A stretch of DNA of 32,638 nucleotides from assembly GCF_021390545.1 (NCBI RefSeq), contig NZ_JAJUWR010000046.1, positions 1 through 32,638 on the forward strand. Direction: 5' to 3'. The notes beneath the pieces are model-generated. The model was not told the DNA's origin. It ran no database searches and saw nothing but the letters and a program-made list of their open reading frames with translations. Positions 6,571 to 15,052 of the stretch are shown here, piece after piece; position 1 is the stretch's first letter; each line of letters opens with the position of its first letter. This stretch comes from Algoriphagus sp. AGSA1. Its GTDB lineage: Bacteria > Bacteroidota > Bacteroidia > Cytophagales > Cyclobacteriaceae. A program made the translations under genes and the position numbers.

Positions 6571-6816
6571 ATGAAAAAATTACTTACCATAGCGCTGCTT
6601 CTGGCTTTTAGCCTCTCTGCACTGGCACAGGACAAAATCCCGGTAACTGAAGCTGATTACTCCAACAACTCAGTGGAAATGGCAGATACCATGCGGGCCA
6701 ACGGAAAAATTTATGTTTTGGTAGGGGTGATTGTACTCATTTTCGCCGGAATCACCGTTTACCTCATAAGTACGGATCGAAAGATCAGCAAACTTGAAAA
6801 AAATCTACTTTCCTAA
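6571..6816 (+). CDS. ccmD: CcmD-family protein
   Basis: The 81-aa product has an N-terminal signal peptide (MKKLLTIALLLAFSLSALAQ, cleavage after ALA), a short periplasmic stretch of about 25 residues, and one transmembrane helix (about residues 47-67, YVLVGVIVLIFAGITVYLIS) followed by a basic cytoplasmic tail. Classical CcmD proteins are small single-helix proteins that hold CcmABC and CcmE together. Position between ccmC and ccmE and the single helix with a basic C-terminus support the assignment. The added cleavable signal peptide is unlike the proteobacterial form. Only 12 nt separate it from ccmE. Confidence 0.75.
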   Translation: MKKLLTIALLLAFSLSALAQDKIPVTEADYSNNSVEMADTMRANGKIYVLVGVIVLIFAGITVYLISTDRKISKLEKNLLS

Positions 6817-6828
6817 CAATTCGCTAAA

Positions 6829-7245
6829 ATGAAAAAAGGACACCTTATAGGATTAGGCATAATAGCAGTTGCGATAGTAATCATCATGACCTCCATCGGT
6901 GATGCAAGCAGTTATGAGAGCTTCACCACCGCCAAAGAAATGAAGCATAAGGGCGAGGACAAAGCGATCCACGTAGTGGGACAGCTGAAAAAAGACGCAA
7001 ACGGTGAGGTGACCGGACTAAACGTGCGGGAAGACAAAGTTTCTTTCACCTTTATGCTTGTCGATAACGAAGGAGTGGAGCAGGAGGTGTTTTACAATGA
7101 GCCTGTACCAGCAGATTTCACCCGTTCGGAGTCTGTGGTAGTAATCGGATCGTACAAGAATGATGAAATATTCATCGCCGATAAAATCCTGATGAAATGC
7201 CCTTCAAAATATCAGGAAACTGAAGTGCAGACAGCGGGAATGTGA
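6829..7245 (+). CDS. ccmE: Heme chaperone CcmE, C-x-x-x-Y type
   Basis: The 138-aa membrane-anchored periplasmic heme chaperone carries heme from CcmC to CcmF. One N-terminal helix (residues 5-22) is followed by an OB-fold domain with strands AIHVVGQL, VSFTFMLVD and SVVVIGSY. In the classical protein the heme-binding residue is His in H-x-x-x-Y. Here the aligned motif is C124-P-S-K-Y128 in KILMKCPSKY, and no other His lies nearby in the C-terminal region. Cys-type CcmE is known from some archaea and sulfate reducers with a modified System I. The C-terminal tail is short. ccmF follows after 26 nt. Confidence 0.92.
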   Translation: MKKGHLIGLGIIAVAIVIIMTSIGDASSYESFTTAKEMKHKGEDKAIHVVGQLKKDANGEVTGLNVREDKVSFTFMLVDNEGVEQEVFYNEPVPADFTRSESVVVIGSYKNDEIFIADKILMKCPSKYQETEVQTAGM

Positions 7246-7271
7246 GTTAGGGCAGATACAATAAAAAATCC

Positions 7272-9794
7272 ATGATCAATACCTTTATCGGTAATTTTGG
7301 CCACTTGATGACCATAGTGGCCTTTGTCAGTGCGCTGACTACCGCATACGCCTACATACAGTGCTTCCGTGCAAACGAATTAGAAAAAGCCAATTGGAGG
7401 AAATTTAGTAGGATAAGCTTCTCCATACATGCCGTATCCAGCGTCATGATCGCTTTTTCGCTTTTTGAGATCATCTACAATCACCGCTTCGAGTACTTTT
7501 ACGCCTATTCCCACAGCTCCAGGGCACTACCTGTTCACTACATGATTTCCAGTTTCTGGGAAGGCCAGGAAGGTGCATTTATCCTTTGGATCTTTTGGAA
7601 CGTGATTTTAGGAGCCATTCTGATCAAGACCAATAAATTCTGGGAAGCTCCGGTGATGGTTGTCTTTGCTTTGGTACAGGCATTCTTGGTCTCGATGATT
7701 CTGGGCGTGGTGATAGGCGAATTGAAAATAGGTAGTTCCCCTTTTATTCTCCTGAGAGATGCTACCCAAGCACCGATTTTCCAGATGAATCCTGACTTCG
7801 TTCCGGAAGATGGTACGGGTTTAAATCCACTCCTGCAAAATATATGGATGGTAATTCACCCTCCCACGCTCTTCTTGGGTTATGCCTCTACATTGGTTCC
7901 ATTCGCTTTCCTCATGGGTGGATTGGTGACCAAAAAGTATTCTGAATGGATCCGTCCTGCTTTGCCTTGGGCTATTTTCTCCGCCATGATCCTTGGAATG
8001 GGAATTATTATGGGAGCTTACTGGGCCTACGTGACCTTAAACTTCGGTGGGTACTGGAACTGGGATCCTGTAGAAAATGCGGTGTATGTCCCATGGCTGA
8101 TCCTGGTCGCATCCATCCATACCATGATCACTTATAAGAAAAGTGCCACAGCCTTAAAAACTTCTATAGTGTTGGTGATCATGACTTTCATCCTGGTTCT
8201 TTACGCTACTTTCCTTGTGAGGTCAGGCGTCCTTGGAGACGCTTCAGTTCACTCATTCACCGATCTGGGGCTTTCAGGCCAATTGTTGATCTACATGCTT
8301 TTCTTCCTTGTGATCGCCATAGTCTTATGTGTGAGAGCCTGGAAACATATCCCTACTTCGGAGAAAGAAGCCTCAGTATATTCACGGGAGTTCTGGGTAT
8401 TCATTGGTGCCACTACCTTGGCTTTGATGGCTTTTCAGGTCATCTTACCGACTTCTATTCCAGCCTGGAATTCACTGGTGGAAAGCTTTGGAGGGATCTC
8501 CAATATGGCTCCCCCTGCTGATCAGGTAGATTTCTATACCAAGTTTCAGCTGTGGTTTGCAGTTGCCCTGGCGATGCTTACTGCCGTGGGGCAGTTCTTC
8601 TGGTGGCAAAAGATGGACAAGAAAGCCCTAAAAGACGCACTTTTAACACCTTATATTATTTCGGTACTATTATCTGCTGTTATCATTGTCCTGGCCAAAG
8701 TGTATGACTGGAAGTACATGATCATCGTACTTGCGGGTACTTTCACCATTACTGCCAATTCAGTGATACTCTTCAAAATCCTGAAAAAATCCACCTTCAA
8801 ACTAGCCGGAGGCTCATTGGCACATATTGGTTTGGGGATGATTCTTATTGGTATCATGTTCAGTTCAGGCTATTCAGACACTATTTCTATCAATATGTCT
8901 GGCTTGACTTATAGCAATAGCTGGGAGGATGAACTGAACAAGGAACATGTGCTGCTCTGGATCAATAAGCCTACCCAAATGAAGGACTATACGGTCATCT
9001 ACCGTGGCCGTCAGAAGAAGGTAAAAGGGATATCCGAATATGTTCCTGCCAAAATCCTTCAACCTACGGGCAATATCAATGAAGCTATCGCCCTAGAGGA
9101 TTATAAGAACCACTTTCAAAAAGGTGACAAAGTGGATATCGTACTTGAGGAAAATGACTACTTCGAGATCGAGTATTACCAAAATAATGTAATGAAATTC
9201 TCACTCAGCCCTATGTCCCAGTTCAACGAAGGCATGGGAGGACTGATTTCTTCCCCAGCTTCCAGGATTTTCATCGACAAGGATCTCTACACCTATGTGG
9301 CCGCAATGAATGATCCTGAGGATCCGGACTGGAAAGAGGACGAGATCTATGAAGTAGCCCCGGGTGAGCAATTCCACGTGGCGGACTTTGTGACTTATTT
9401 TGATGGGGCGGATGTGCTGAAAGAATTAGACGGCTATGTGCTGCAAGAAGGAGATGTAGCGGTACGGGCTAACCTTAGAATCCTAGATTATGATGTGGAG
9501 AAACTGCTGCAGCCAACCTTCATCATCCGCAACAATCAAGTAGGGAAACTTCCCGTGATCGATAATGAATTGGGGTTGAAAATAACCCTTGAAAACATTC
9601 TTCCTGAGGAAAACAAGTTTGTCTTCAAAGTCAATCAGTATCAAAAAGACTATGTAGTAATGAAGGCAATCGTGAAGCCTTATATCAATGTACTTTGGAT
9701 AGGCACCATAATTATGCTTATAGGGTTCACAATAGCTATTTTCAGGAGATTTGATGAATTCAAAAAAATGAGGGACAAAGGATTGGAAGTGTGA
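7272..9794 (+). CDS. ccmF: Cytochrome c heme lyase subunit CcmF
   Basis: The 840-aa polytopic inner-membrane protein of the heme-handling family ligates heme to apocytochrome c. The N-terminal two-thirds carries many transmembrane helices with the family landmarks FWEGQEGAFILW (95-106), NPLLQNIWMVIHPPTLFLGY (185-204) and the WWD motif GGYWNWDPVENA (259-270). A long periplasmic domain (about residues 535-800) with beta character follows and ends in one last helix and a basic tail (FRRFDEFKKMRDKG). It is longer than proteobacterial CcmF (about 650 aa), mainly through this domain. No CcmG or CcmH gene follows. A terminator separates it from the convergent GH3 gene. Confidence 0.95.
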   Translation: MINTFIGNFGHLMTIVAFVSALTTAYAYIQCFRANELEKANWRKFSRISFSIHAVSSVMIAFSLFEIIYNHRFEYFYAYSHSSRALPVHYMISSFWEGQEGAFILWIFWNVILGAILIKTNKFWEAPVMVVFALVQAFLVSMILGVVIGELKIGSSPFILLRDATQAPIFQMNPDFVPEDGTGLNPLLQNIWMVIHPPTLFLGYASTLVPFAFLMGGLVTKKYSEWIRPALPWAIFSAMILGMGIIMGAYWAYVTLNFGGYWNWDPVENAVYVPWLILVASIHTMITYKKSATALKTSIVLVIMTFILVLYATFLVRSGVLGDASVHSFTDLGLSGQLLIYMLFFLVIAIVLCVRAWKHIPTSEKEASVYSREFWVFIGATTLALMAFQVILPTSIPAWNSLVESFGGISNMAPPADQVDFYTKFQLWFAVALAMLTAVGQFFWWQKMDKKALKDALLTPYIISVLLSAVIIVLAKVYDWKYMIIVLAGTFTITANSVILFKILKKSTFKLAGGSLAHIGLGMILIGIMFSSGYSDTISINMSGLTYSNSWEDELNKEHVLLWINKPTQMKDYTVIYRGRQKKVKGISEYVPAKILQPTGNINEAIALEDYKNHFQKGDKVDIVLEENDYFEIEYYQNNVMKFSLSPMSQFNEGMGGLISSPASRIFIDKDLYTYVAAMNDPEDPDWKEDEIYEVAPGEQFHVADFVTYFDGADVLKELDGYVLQEGDVAVRANLRILDYDVEKLLQPTFIIRNNQVGKLPVIDNELGLKITLENILPEENKFVFKVNQYQKDYVVMKAIVKPYINVLWIGTIIMLIGFTIAIFRRFDEFKKMRDKGLEV

Positions 9795-9826
9795 AGTATA
9801 AAATCTGAAATCTAAAGTTTATAGCA

Positions 9827-9853
9827 AAGCCCGATGGTTAACTCATCGGGCTT
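9827..9853. terminator. Bidirectional terminator between ccmF and the GH3 gene
   Basis: AAGCCCGATG (9827-9836) and CATCGGGCTT (9844-9853) form a perfect 10-bp stem with a 7-nt loop, followed on plus by a T-rich stretch. It lies between two convergent genes, 32 nt after the ccmF stop and 8 nt after the GH3 stop. Confidence 0.85.
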
Positions 9854-9861
9854 CGTTGTTT

Positions 9862-11406
9862 TTAAACAGGGTCTGAGGGTTCTGATTTTTTTAACATACC
9901 CAAAATCTCGTCCACGTACTCCCTGGAATTACATAGTCTAGGTACTTTATGCTGTCCTCCTAGCTTCCCCCGCATACGCATCCAGTTTTCAAACAAACCC
10001 TGCGGAGCATGGTGGATTATGGGCTCTATCAAAGCCAATCCTTTATGCCTTTTCGCATCATAATCAGAATTAATCTCCCGCAAATGCATATCCAACAGCC
10101 GTTCAAACTCTTTGAAATCATCTGGATCCCTTTGAAACTCTATGATCCACTCGTGGGCTCCTTTGGCTCCGGTCCCATCAAAGTAAACAGGAGCCGCGGT
10201 GAAGTTGGCAATGCGGGCACCTGTCTGATCGGCGGCAAGCTGTATGGCCTTTTCAGCATTTTCGACAATCAATTCTTCTCCGAATGCATTAATAAATTGC
10301 TTAGTACGGCCTGATATTCTAAAGCGATACGGAGAAGTAGAAGTGAACTTTACTGTATCCCCGATCTTGTACCTCCAGAGCCCACCATTTGTCGTAATAA
10401 CCAATGCGTAGTTTTTCCCCACCTCCACTTCAGACAAGGGAATTACAGCGGGTTCTTCAGATTCCCACTCTTCCATGGAGATGAACTCATAGAAAATCCC
10501 GTAATCCAAAAGCAGCAATAATTCATCTGAATCTTTCTGATCCTGAATCCCAAAGAATCCTTCAGAGGCATTATACGTCTCCATATACCTCATTTTTTCA
10601 GAAGGGATTAGTTCTTTGAATAGGCTCTTGTAAGGACCGAATGCAACGGCCCCATGAAAAAATATTTCCAGATTAGGCCATACTTCTAGAATATGCTTGG
10701 CTTTCTTTAGTTCCAATACTTTTTGCAGAAGTACAATCGTCCAGGTAGGTACCCCGGCCATGCATGTCACATCTTCATCCATGGTTTCCAGAGCCATTTT
10801 TTCAATTTTAGCCTCCCATTCTCCCATCAAAGCTGTTTCCTTGGAAGGAGTCCTTACGAAATAAGCCCAAAAAGGAAGATTCTCCATAATCACCGCAGAG
10901 ATATCTCCCGCTCTGGCAGTTCCCAGGGGATTGAGCGGATTGTTTTCCAATGTCCCGCCTATGGTGAGGGTCTTGCCGGCAAATAGCCTGGAATCTGGAT
11001 AATTGGCCATATATAATGCCACCATGTCCTTGCCTCCTTTGTAATGACACTCCTCCAGGCTCTCATCAGTGACCGGGATGTATTTACTTCTGCCTGCGGT
11101 GGTTCCGGATGATTTGGCAAACCATTCTATCTCCCGGTTCCAGATTACATTATCACTCCCTTCCATCGCCTTATCGATGAATGGCTTGAACTTGTCGTAA
11201 TTTCTTATGGGAACCCTCCTTACAAAATCAGCATAGGATTTAATCTCCGCAAAGCCGTGCTCTTTACCGAATTCGGTGTTTTTCCCAGCTTCAATCAGTG
11301 CTCTAAAAATATTCTCCTGGACAGAAATCGGGTTTTTCTTAAAATTTTCAATTTGCCCCAAACGGCTCTTGAAGATCCAGGTCATAAAGGAATTTAGAAC
11401 CGCCAT
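9862..11406 (-). CDS. GH3-family acyl-adenylate synthetase-like protein
   Basis: The 514-aa product belongs to the GH3 (auxin-responsive promoter) family of the ANL adenylating superfamily; plant members conjugate amino acids to jasmonate or auxin. All three adenylate-binding motifs are visible: SSGTTAGRSK (99-108), YNASEGFFGIQ, and LWRYKIGDTVKF. A C-terminal swivelling domain (SGRTKQFINAFGEELIVENAE onwards) completes it, so it is probably active, forming acyl-AMP from an unknown carboxylate. The ATG overlaps the lptB stop by 1 nt (TGATG), implying translational coupling. Related genes are widespread in Bacteroidota without a proven substrate. The link to lptB suggests an envelope-lipid role, which is inference only. 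Confidence 0.9.
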   Translation of the reverse strand: MAVLNSFMTWIFKSRLGQIENFKKNPISVQENIFRALIEAGKNTEFGKEHGFAEIKSYADFVRRVPIRNYDKFKPFIDKAMEGSDNVIWNREIEWFAKSSGTTAGRSKYIPVTDESLEECHYKGGKDMVALYMANYPDSRLFAGKTLTIGGTLENNPLNPLGTARAGDISAVIMENLPFWAYFVRTPSKETALMGEWEAKIEKMALETMDEDVTCMAGVPTWTIVLLQKVLELKKAKHILEVWPNLEIFFHGAVAFGPYKSLFKELIPSEKMRYMETYNASEGFFGIQDQKDSDELLLLLDYGIFYEFISMEEWESEEPAVIPLSEVEVGKNYALVITTNGGLWRYKIGDTVKFTSTSPYRFRISGRTKQFINAFGEELIVENAEKAIQLAADQTGARIANFTAAPVYFDGTGAKGAHEWIIEFQRDPDDFKEFERLLDMHLREINSDYDAKRHKGLALIEPIIHHAPQGLFENWMRMRGKLGGQHKVPRLCNSREYVDEILGMLKKSEPSDPV

Positions 11407-12143
11407 CAGTTAAAAACTTTTCTTTTCAACTCAAAATTAGAACCCAAATATACTTTTCTTACTTGTTCATCAGCTGCCAATTCTTCAGCTGTTCCTGCTT
11501 TCAGTAGCTTGCCTTCAAACATAAGGTATGCTCTGTCTGTAATAGAAAGCGTTTCATTCACATTGTGGTCAGTGATCAGGATACCGATATTTTTGGTTTT
11601 AAGCTTCGCCACGATGGTCTGGATTTCCTCCACTGCGATAGGATCCACTCCCGCAAAAGGCTCATCCAATAAGACGAATTTAGGATCTACAGCCAAAGCC
11701 CGTGCGATCTCAGTACGTCTTCTTTCTCCACCGGATAAGACCATCCCCAGATTTTTGCGTACGTGGGTCAGACTGAATTCCTCCAGTAAGCTCTCTACTT
11801 TCTCCTTGCGTTGCTGCTTAGGCATCTTAGTCATCTCCAGCACAGCCATGATATTCTCCTCTACCGAAAGCTTCCTGAAAACAGACGCCTCCTGGGCCAG
11901 GTAACCTATCCCCAGCTTTGCCCGGCGGTACATCGGTAGGCTGGTAATATCGTCGCTTTCCAAAAAAATCTTGCCCTCATTGGGTTGGATCAAACCTACT
12001 ATCATGTAAAAAGAGGTGGTTTTCCCCGCTCCATTTGGTCCCAAAAGCCCTACAATCTCACCCTGACTTAGCTCTACAGAGATGTCATTTACTACCCTGC
12101 GACCCTTATAGATCTTTACTAAATGTTCTGCTCGAAGAATCAT
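11406..12143 (-). CDS. lptB: LPS export ABC transporter ATPase LptB
   Basis: The 245-aa cytoplasmic ATPase powers LptB2FG extraction of lipopolysaccharide from the inner membrane. I place the start at ATG 12143 (MILRAEHLVKIYKG); the longer frame would need a TTG inside recJ. Motifs are Walker A GPNGAGKTT (35-43), Q-loop LAQE (82-85), signature LSGGERRR (136-143), Walker B FVLLDEPF with E161, and H-loop H193 in ITDHNVNETL, the LptB-type H-loop. The family stretch FRKLSVEENIMAVLE, which contacts LptF/G coupling helices, is present. It begins 1 nt after the recJ stop and ends overlapping the GH3 start. It is not CcmA, despite ccm genes nearby. Confidence 0.95.
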   Translation of the reverse strand: MILRAEHLVKIYKGRRVVNDISVELSQGEIVGLLGPNGAGKTTSFYMIVGLIQPNEGKIFLESDDITSLPMYRRAKLGIGYLAQEASVFRKLSVEENIMAVLEMTKMPKQQRKEKVESLLEEFSLTHVRKNLGMVLSGGERRRTEIARALAVDPKFVLLDEPFAGVDPIAVEEIQTIVAKLKTKNIGILITDHNVNETLSITDRAYLMFEGKLLKAGTAEELAADEQVRKVYLGSNFELKRKVFN

Positions 12144-12144
12144 A

Positions 12145-13869
12145 TCAGTCAAATTTTATGTCTTTCACGTAGAGTTGTAAACTACTCTTGTCACGAAAGA
12201 CATTTTCTCTCATTTCTGCTACTATATCAAATCTCATTTTGCCCCGAAGCATATTCACGGTAGTCAAGTCGGGATCTTTGGTGCGGTCCGCCATACCAAA
12301 ACCCAGGCAAACCGGAGTAGTCACCTGACCGTCCTGTACGATCTTAAATCTCAGGTGCTTATCCTTCAATACCGCTACATCTTCTGCATATACATTTGAA
12401 ATCCGGAAGATCGGCTCTGTGTTTCCGGGACCAAACGGCGCCATTTGTCTCAATATATTATAAAACTTGTAATTTATCTGATCCAACAGCAATTCATCAT
12501 CAACTTCTATCACCGGTTTGCGATGGACTTCCTCTATTCTGCTCTTCACCACTGCCTCAAACTTCTCCTGGAAAGCAATCACATTCTCCACAGGAAGCGT
12601 CAGTCCAGCCGCATACATATGCCCTCCGAATTGATCCAATAGATCAGCACACTCTTCTATGGCCTCATATATATTGAAATCCACTACCGATCGCGCACTG
12701 CCCGTGGCTTTTCCATTTGACTCTGTCAAAATAATAGTGGGACGGTAGTATTTCTCAATACATCGACTGGCTACAATTCCGATTACGCCCTTGTGCCAGT
12801 CTTCCTTGAAAAGAACGGTGGAATTCCATACGGTCAACTCCTCCCTCAGAGCGATCATCTCAAAAGCTTCCTTGGTGATATTTTCATCAAAATTCCTACG
12901 GGTGGCATTTACCTCATCGACCACTTTGGCCCGCTCCATGGCCGCTTCCAAATCAGTGGAAATCAACAACTCCACAGATGCTTTCGCATGTTCCAGTCTT
13001 CCAGAAGCGTTTATCCTTGGGCCTATTTTGAAAACCACATCCGAAATCCCGATATCTTTCTCCAAATTACTGCTGAGCATCAAAGCCTTCAACCCTGGCC
13101 TAGGGGTGTTATTCAGACGATCAAGTCCATAATAGGCAAGAATCCTGTTTTCCCCGGTGATGGGCACAATATCCGCCGCAATACTCACTGCCACCAAATC
13201 CAGATAGGAATCCAAAAAGGCGGGATCCATCCCCCGCTTCCTTGCAATAGCCTGAATCAGTTTGAACCCTACCCCAGCTCCACTAAGCTCCTTGTAGGGA
13301 TAGTTGCAATCGCTTCTTTTGGCGTCCAGCACTGCCACAGCAGCCGGAAGCCTGTCCCCCGGGGTGTGATGATCGCAAATAATAAAATCCACCCCAAGTT
13401 CTGATGCCAAAGCCACTTTCTCTATTGCCTTGATCCCGCAATCCAATGCGATAATCAGTTTGATATCATTCTCCGCGGCAATTCGAACTCCTTTTTCAGA
13501 TATCCCATATCCTTCTTTGTAGCGGTCTGGGATATAAAAGACCACATCCGGATAGAACGTTTTTAAAAATCCGTACATCAGTGCTACCGCAGTAGTGCCA
13601 TCCACATCATAGTCGCCATAGACCATGATTTTCTCCCCTCCCGCTACTGCGGTCTGGATCCTATCTACGGCCTCAGTCATATCCTTCATGAGAAAAGGGT
13701 CGTGAAGCTGGACCAAAGAAGGACGGAAGTAGCTCTTGGCTTCCTCGAAGCTCTTTACCCCGCGATTAATCAACATATTAGCCAATGTCGGGTTGACATT
13801 TATCTCTTTACTCAGCTGGTCGATGGCCGTTTGCGAGGTTTTGGGCTTTTGTTTCCAGAGGTACTCCAT
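12145..13869 (-). CDS. recJ: Single-stranded-DNA-specific exonuclease RecJ
   Basis: The 574-aa DHH-family 5'-3' ssDNA exonuclease acts in RecF-pathway recombination and mismatch repair. The catalytic core shows motif I VYGDYDVDGTTA (D86, D88, D90), motif II ALDCG (D143), motif III DHH (166-168) followed by TPGDRLP, and the DHHA1 GG motif as FGGHMYAAGLTL. The C-terminal OB domain (FGPGNTEPIF onwards) is present, and total length is normal for bacteria. The protein sits in a likely operon with a small membrane protein upstream and lptB downstream, a grouping of repair and envelope genes that looks positional rather than functional. Confidence 0.96.
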   Translation of the reverse strand: MEYLWKQKPKTSQTAIDQLSKEINVNPTLANMLINRGVKSFEEAKSYFRPSLVQLHDPFLMKDMTEAVDRIQTAVAGGEKIMVYGDYDVDGTTAVALMYGFLKTFYPDVVFYIPDRYKEGYGISEKGVRIAAENDIKLIIALDCGIKAIEKVALASELGVDFIICDHHTPGDRLPAAVAVLDAKRSDCNYPYKELSGAGVGFKLIQAIARKRGMDPAFLDSYLDLVAVSIAADIVPITGENRILAYYGLDRLNNTPRPGLKALMLSSNLEKDIGISDVVFKIGPRINASGRLEHAKASVELLISTDLEAAMERAKVVDEVNATRRNFDENITKEAFEMIALREELTVWNSTVLFKEDWHKGVIGIVASRCIEKYYRPTIILTESNGKATGSARSVVDFNIYEAIEECADLLDQFGGHMYAAGLTLPVENVIAFQEKFEAVVKSRIEEVHRKPVIEVDDELLLDQINYKFYNILRQMAPFGPGNTEPIFRISNVYAEDVAVLKDKHLRFKIVQDGQVTTPVCLGFGMADRTKDPDLTTVNMLRGKMRFDIVAEMRENVFRDKSSLQLYVKDIKFD

Positions 13870-13971
13870 TAAGCTAATTTAGTAAACTAAGTTTCTTGTG
13901 ATTTAAACATTAAAAGTATTGGTACTATAATCGGCTATTTCAGCCCAAAAGTTTACTTGAAAGTAAAAAAG

Positions 13972-14160
13972 CTAGCCTGTTATCTTCTTATATTTTCCCC
14001 AAAAATATACCGGAAAAATAAGTGCTTTGAGCTTCCAATCATTTCTCTCCGCCAAAGTCAAGCTAGCATCCTCATGAACAGCACGATACATTTTACCGGC
14101 AAAAAGACAGTGGCCTATGAGCAAGACAAAAACGACAGCATAAATAATCAATTCAGTCAT
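13972..14160 (-). CDS. Small membrane protein of unknown function
   Basis: The 62-aa frame starts with a hydrophobic helix (about residues 3-22, ELIIYAVVFVLLIGHCLFAG) and continues with a short polar segment (RAVHEDASLTLAERNDWKLK) and an amphipathic end ALIFPVYFWGKYKK. It lies between prmA and recJ, on the same strand, in the direction of the presumed operon. A plus-strand frame covers the same DNA but has no membrane or domain logic. I do not recognise a family. The aromatic/basic C-terminus suggests a single-pass protein lying along the cytoplasmic face. Confidence 0.55.
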   Translation of the reverse strand: MTELIIYAVVFVLLIGHCLFAGKMYRAVHEDASLTLAERNDWKLKALIFPVYFWGKYKKITG

Positions 14161-14164
14161 TAGA

Positions 14165-14188
14165 GTTGTAAAGTGGTAAAGTTGTAAA
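14165..14188. repeat. Three tandem 8-mers
   Basis: GTTGTAAA, GTGGTAAA, GTTGTAAA follow one another directly, and a fourth partial unit (GTTA) follows. They lie between prmA and the small membrane gene. The unit could form no stable structure, and it looks like a slippage-prone microsatellite of the kind common between Bacteroidota genes. Confidence 0.6.
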
Positions 14189-14197
14189 GTTATTTCC

Positions 14198-15046
14198 CTA
14201 GTTAATCTGTGACATTAAGGGTTTCTTCCGCAAAACCAATGCGGCCCAATTATCCTTGCTTTGTTGAGAAATCAGCTCAAGTCCAAGTGGCTTGGCACAA
14301 TCATGCAGATCTTCAATATCTTCAGTATAAAAGCCGCTGAGCAACAGGAATCCTTCTTTTTCCAGTAAATCCGCATAAATATTCATCTCATCGAGCAATA
14401 CATTTTTATTGATATTGGCCAGAATGATATCAAACTCTCCCTTGGGATTTACTTCACGGATAGTACCCAACTTCATTCGGGTGGTCAGACCATTGAGATC
14501 GAAATTCTCATTGCCATTATCCACACACCAATCATCTATATCGAATGCCTCCACCTCACTTGCCCCAAGCTGATGCGCCATTACCGCTAGAATCCCTGTG
14601 CCAGAACCTACATCAAGAACCCTTTTGCCTTGATGATCAATCTGTCCCTGATGGCGGAGCATCTGGAAAGTAGTCGCATGATGTCCAGTGCCGAAGGACA
14701 TCTTGGGGTTGATCACTATTTCATGTTTAAATTCAGGCTGGCTGGGGTGAAATGAAGCCCGTACATATACCAAATCGTCCACAGCAATGGGATCATAATT
14801 CTTTTCCCACTCCTCATTCCAGTTCACTTTGGGCATGAGACCCTCTTCGAGGCTGATTTGCGCATCCTCATGGTACTGGGCTATCACCTCGTCGAAAGCG
14901 ACTCGATCGAAATCAGGCTCCAGCATATAAGCATCGATTCCCTCCTCAGTTTCGAGGAAGGAATCAAAGCCTATCATGGATAGTTCAGCGATAAGGATTT
15001 CCCGGAATTGCTCCAGGCATTTGATTTTAAACTCCAGGTAATCCAT
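14198..15046 (-). CDS. prmA: Ribosomal protein L11 methyltransferase PrmA
   Basis: The 282-aa cytosolic SAM-dependent enzyme methylates ribosomal protein L11. The N-terminal L11-recognition domain (1-90) ends in the NWNEEWEKNYDP box. Family motifs follow: FGTGHHATT (118-126, usual form FGTGxHxTT), SAM-binding VLDVGSGTGILAV (143-155), acidic post-II loop AFDIDDW, and DIILANINKNVLLDEM, the N-x-N substrate motif. It follows tpiA by 6 nt and so is probably cotranscribed. It lacks any sign of damage. Confidence 0.95.
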   Translation of the reverse strand: MDYLEFKIKCLEQFREILIAELSMIGFDSFLETEEGIDAYMLEPDFDRVAFDEVIAQYHEDAQISLEEGLMPKVNWNEEWEKNYDPIAVDDLVYVRASFHPSQPEFKHEIVINPKMSFGTGHHATTFQMLRHQGQIDHQGKRVLDVGSGTGILAVMAHQLGASEVEAFDIDDWCVDNGNENFDLNGLTTRMKLGTIREVNPKGEFDIILANINKNVLLDEMNIYADLLEKEGFLLLSGFYTEDIEDLHDCAKPLGLELISQQSKDNWAALVLRKKPLMSQIN

Positions 15047-15052
15047 TTCTTA

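Noticed and set aside
11406..12143. ABC ATPase as CcmA, partner of CcmB
   Set aside because: Sequence features and operon position with recJ and GH3 fit LptB, and it is on the opposite strand from the ccm genes.
12793..13404. 203-aa plus-strand frame
   Set aside because: Antisense to recJ, which has all catalytic motifs on minus.
13957..14163. 68-aa plus-strand frame opposite the small membrane gene
   Set aside because: The minus frame has a clear transmembrane helix and operon position, while the plus frame has neither.
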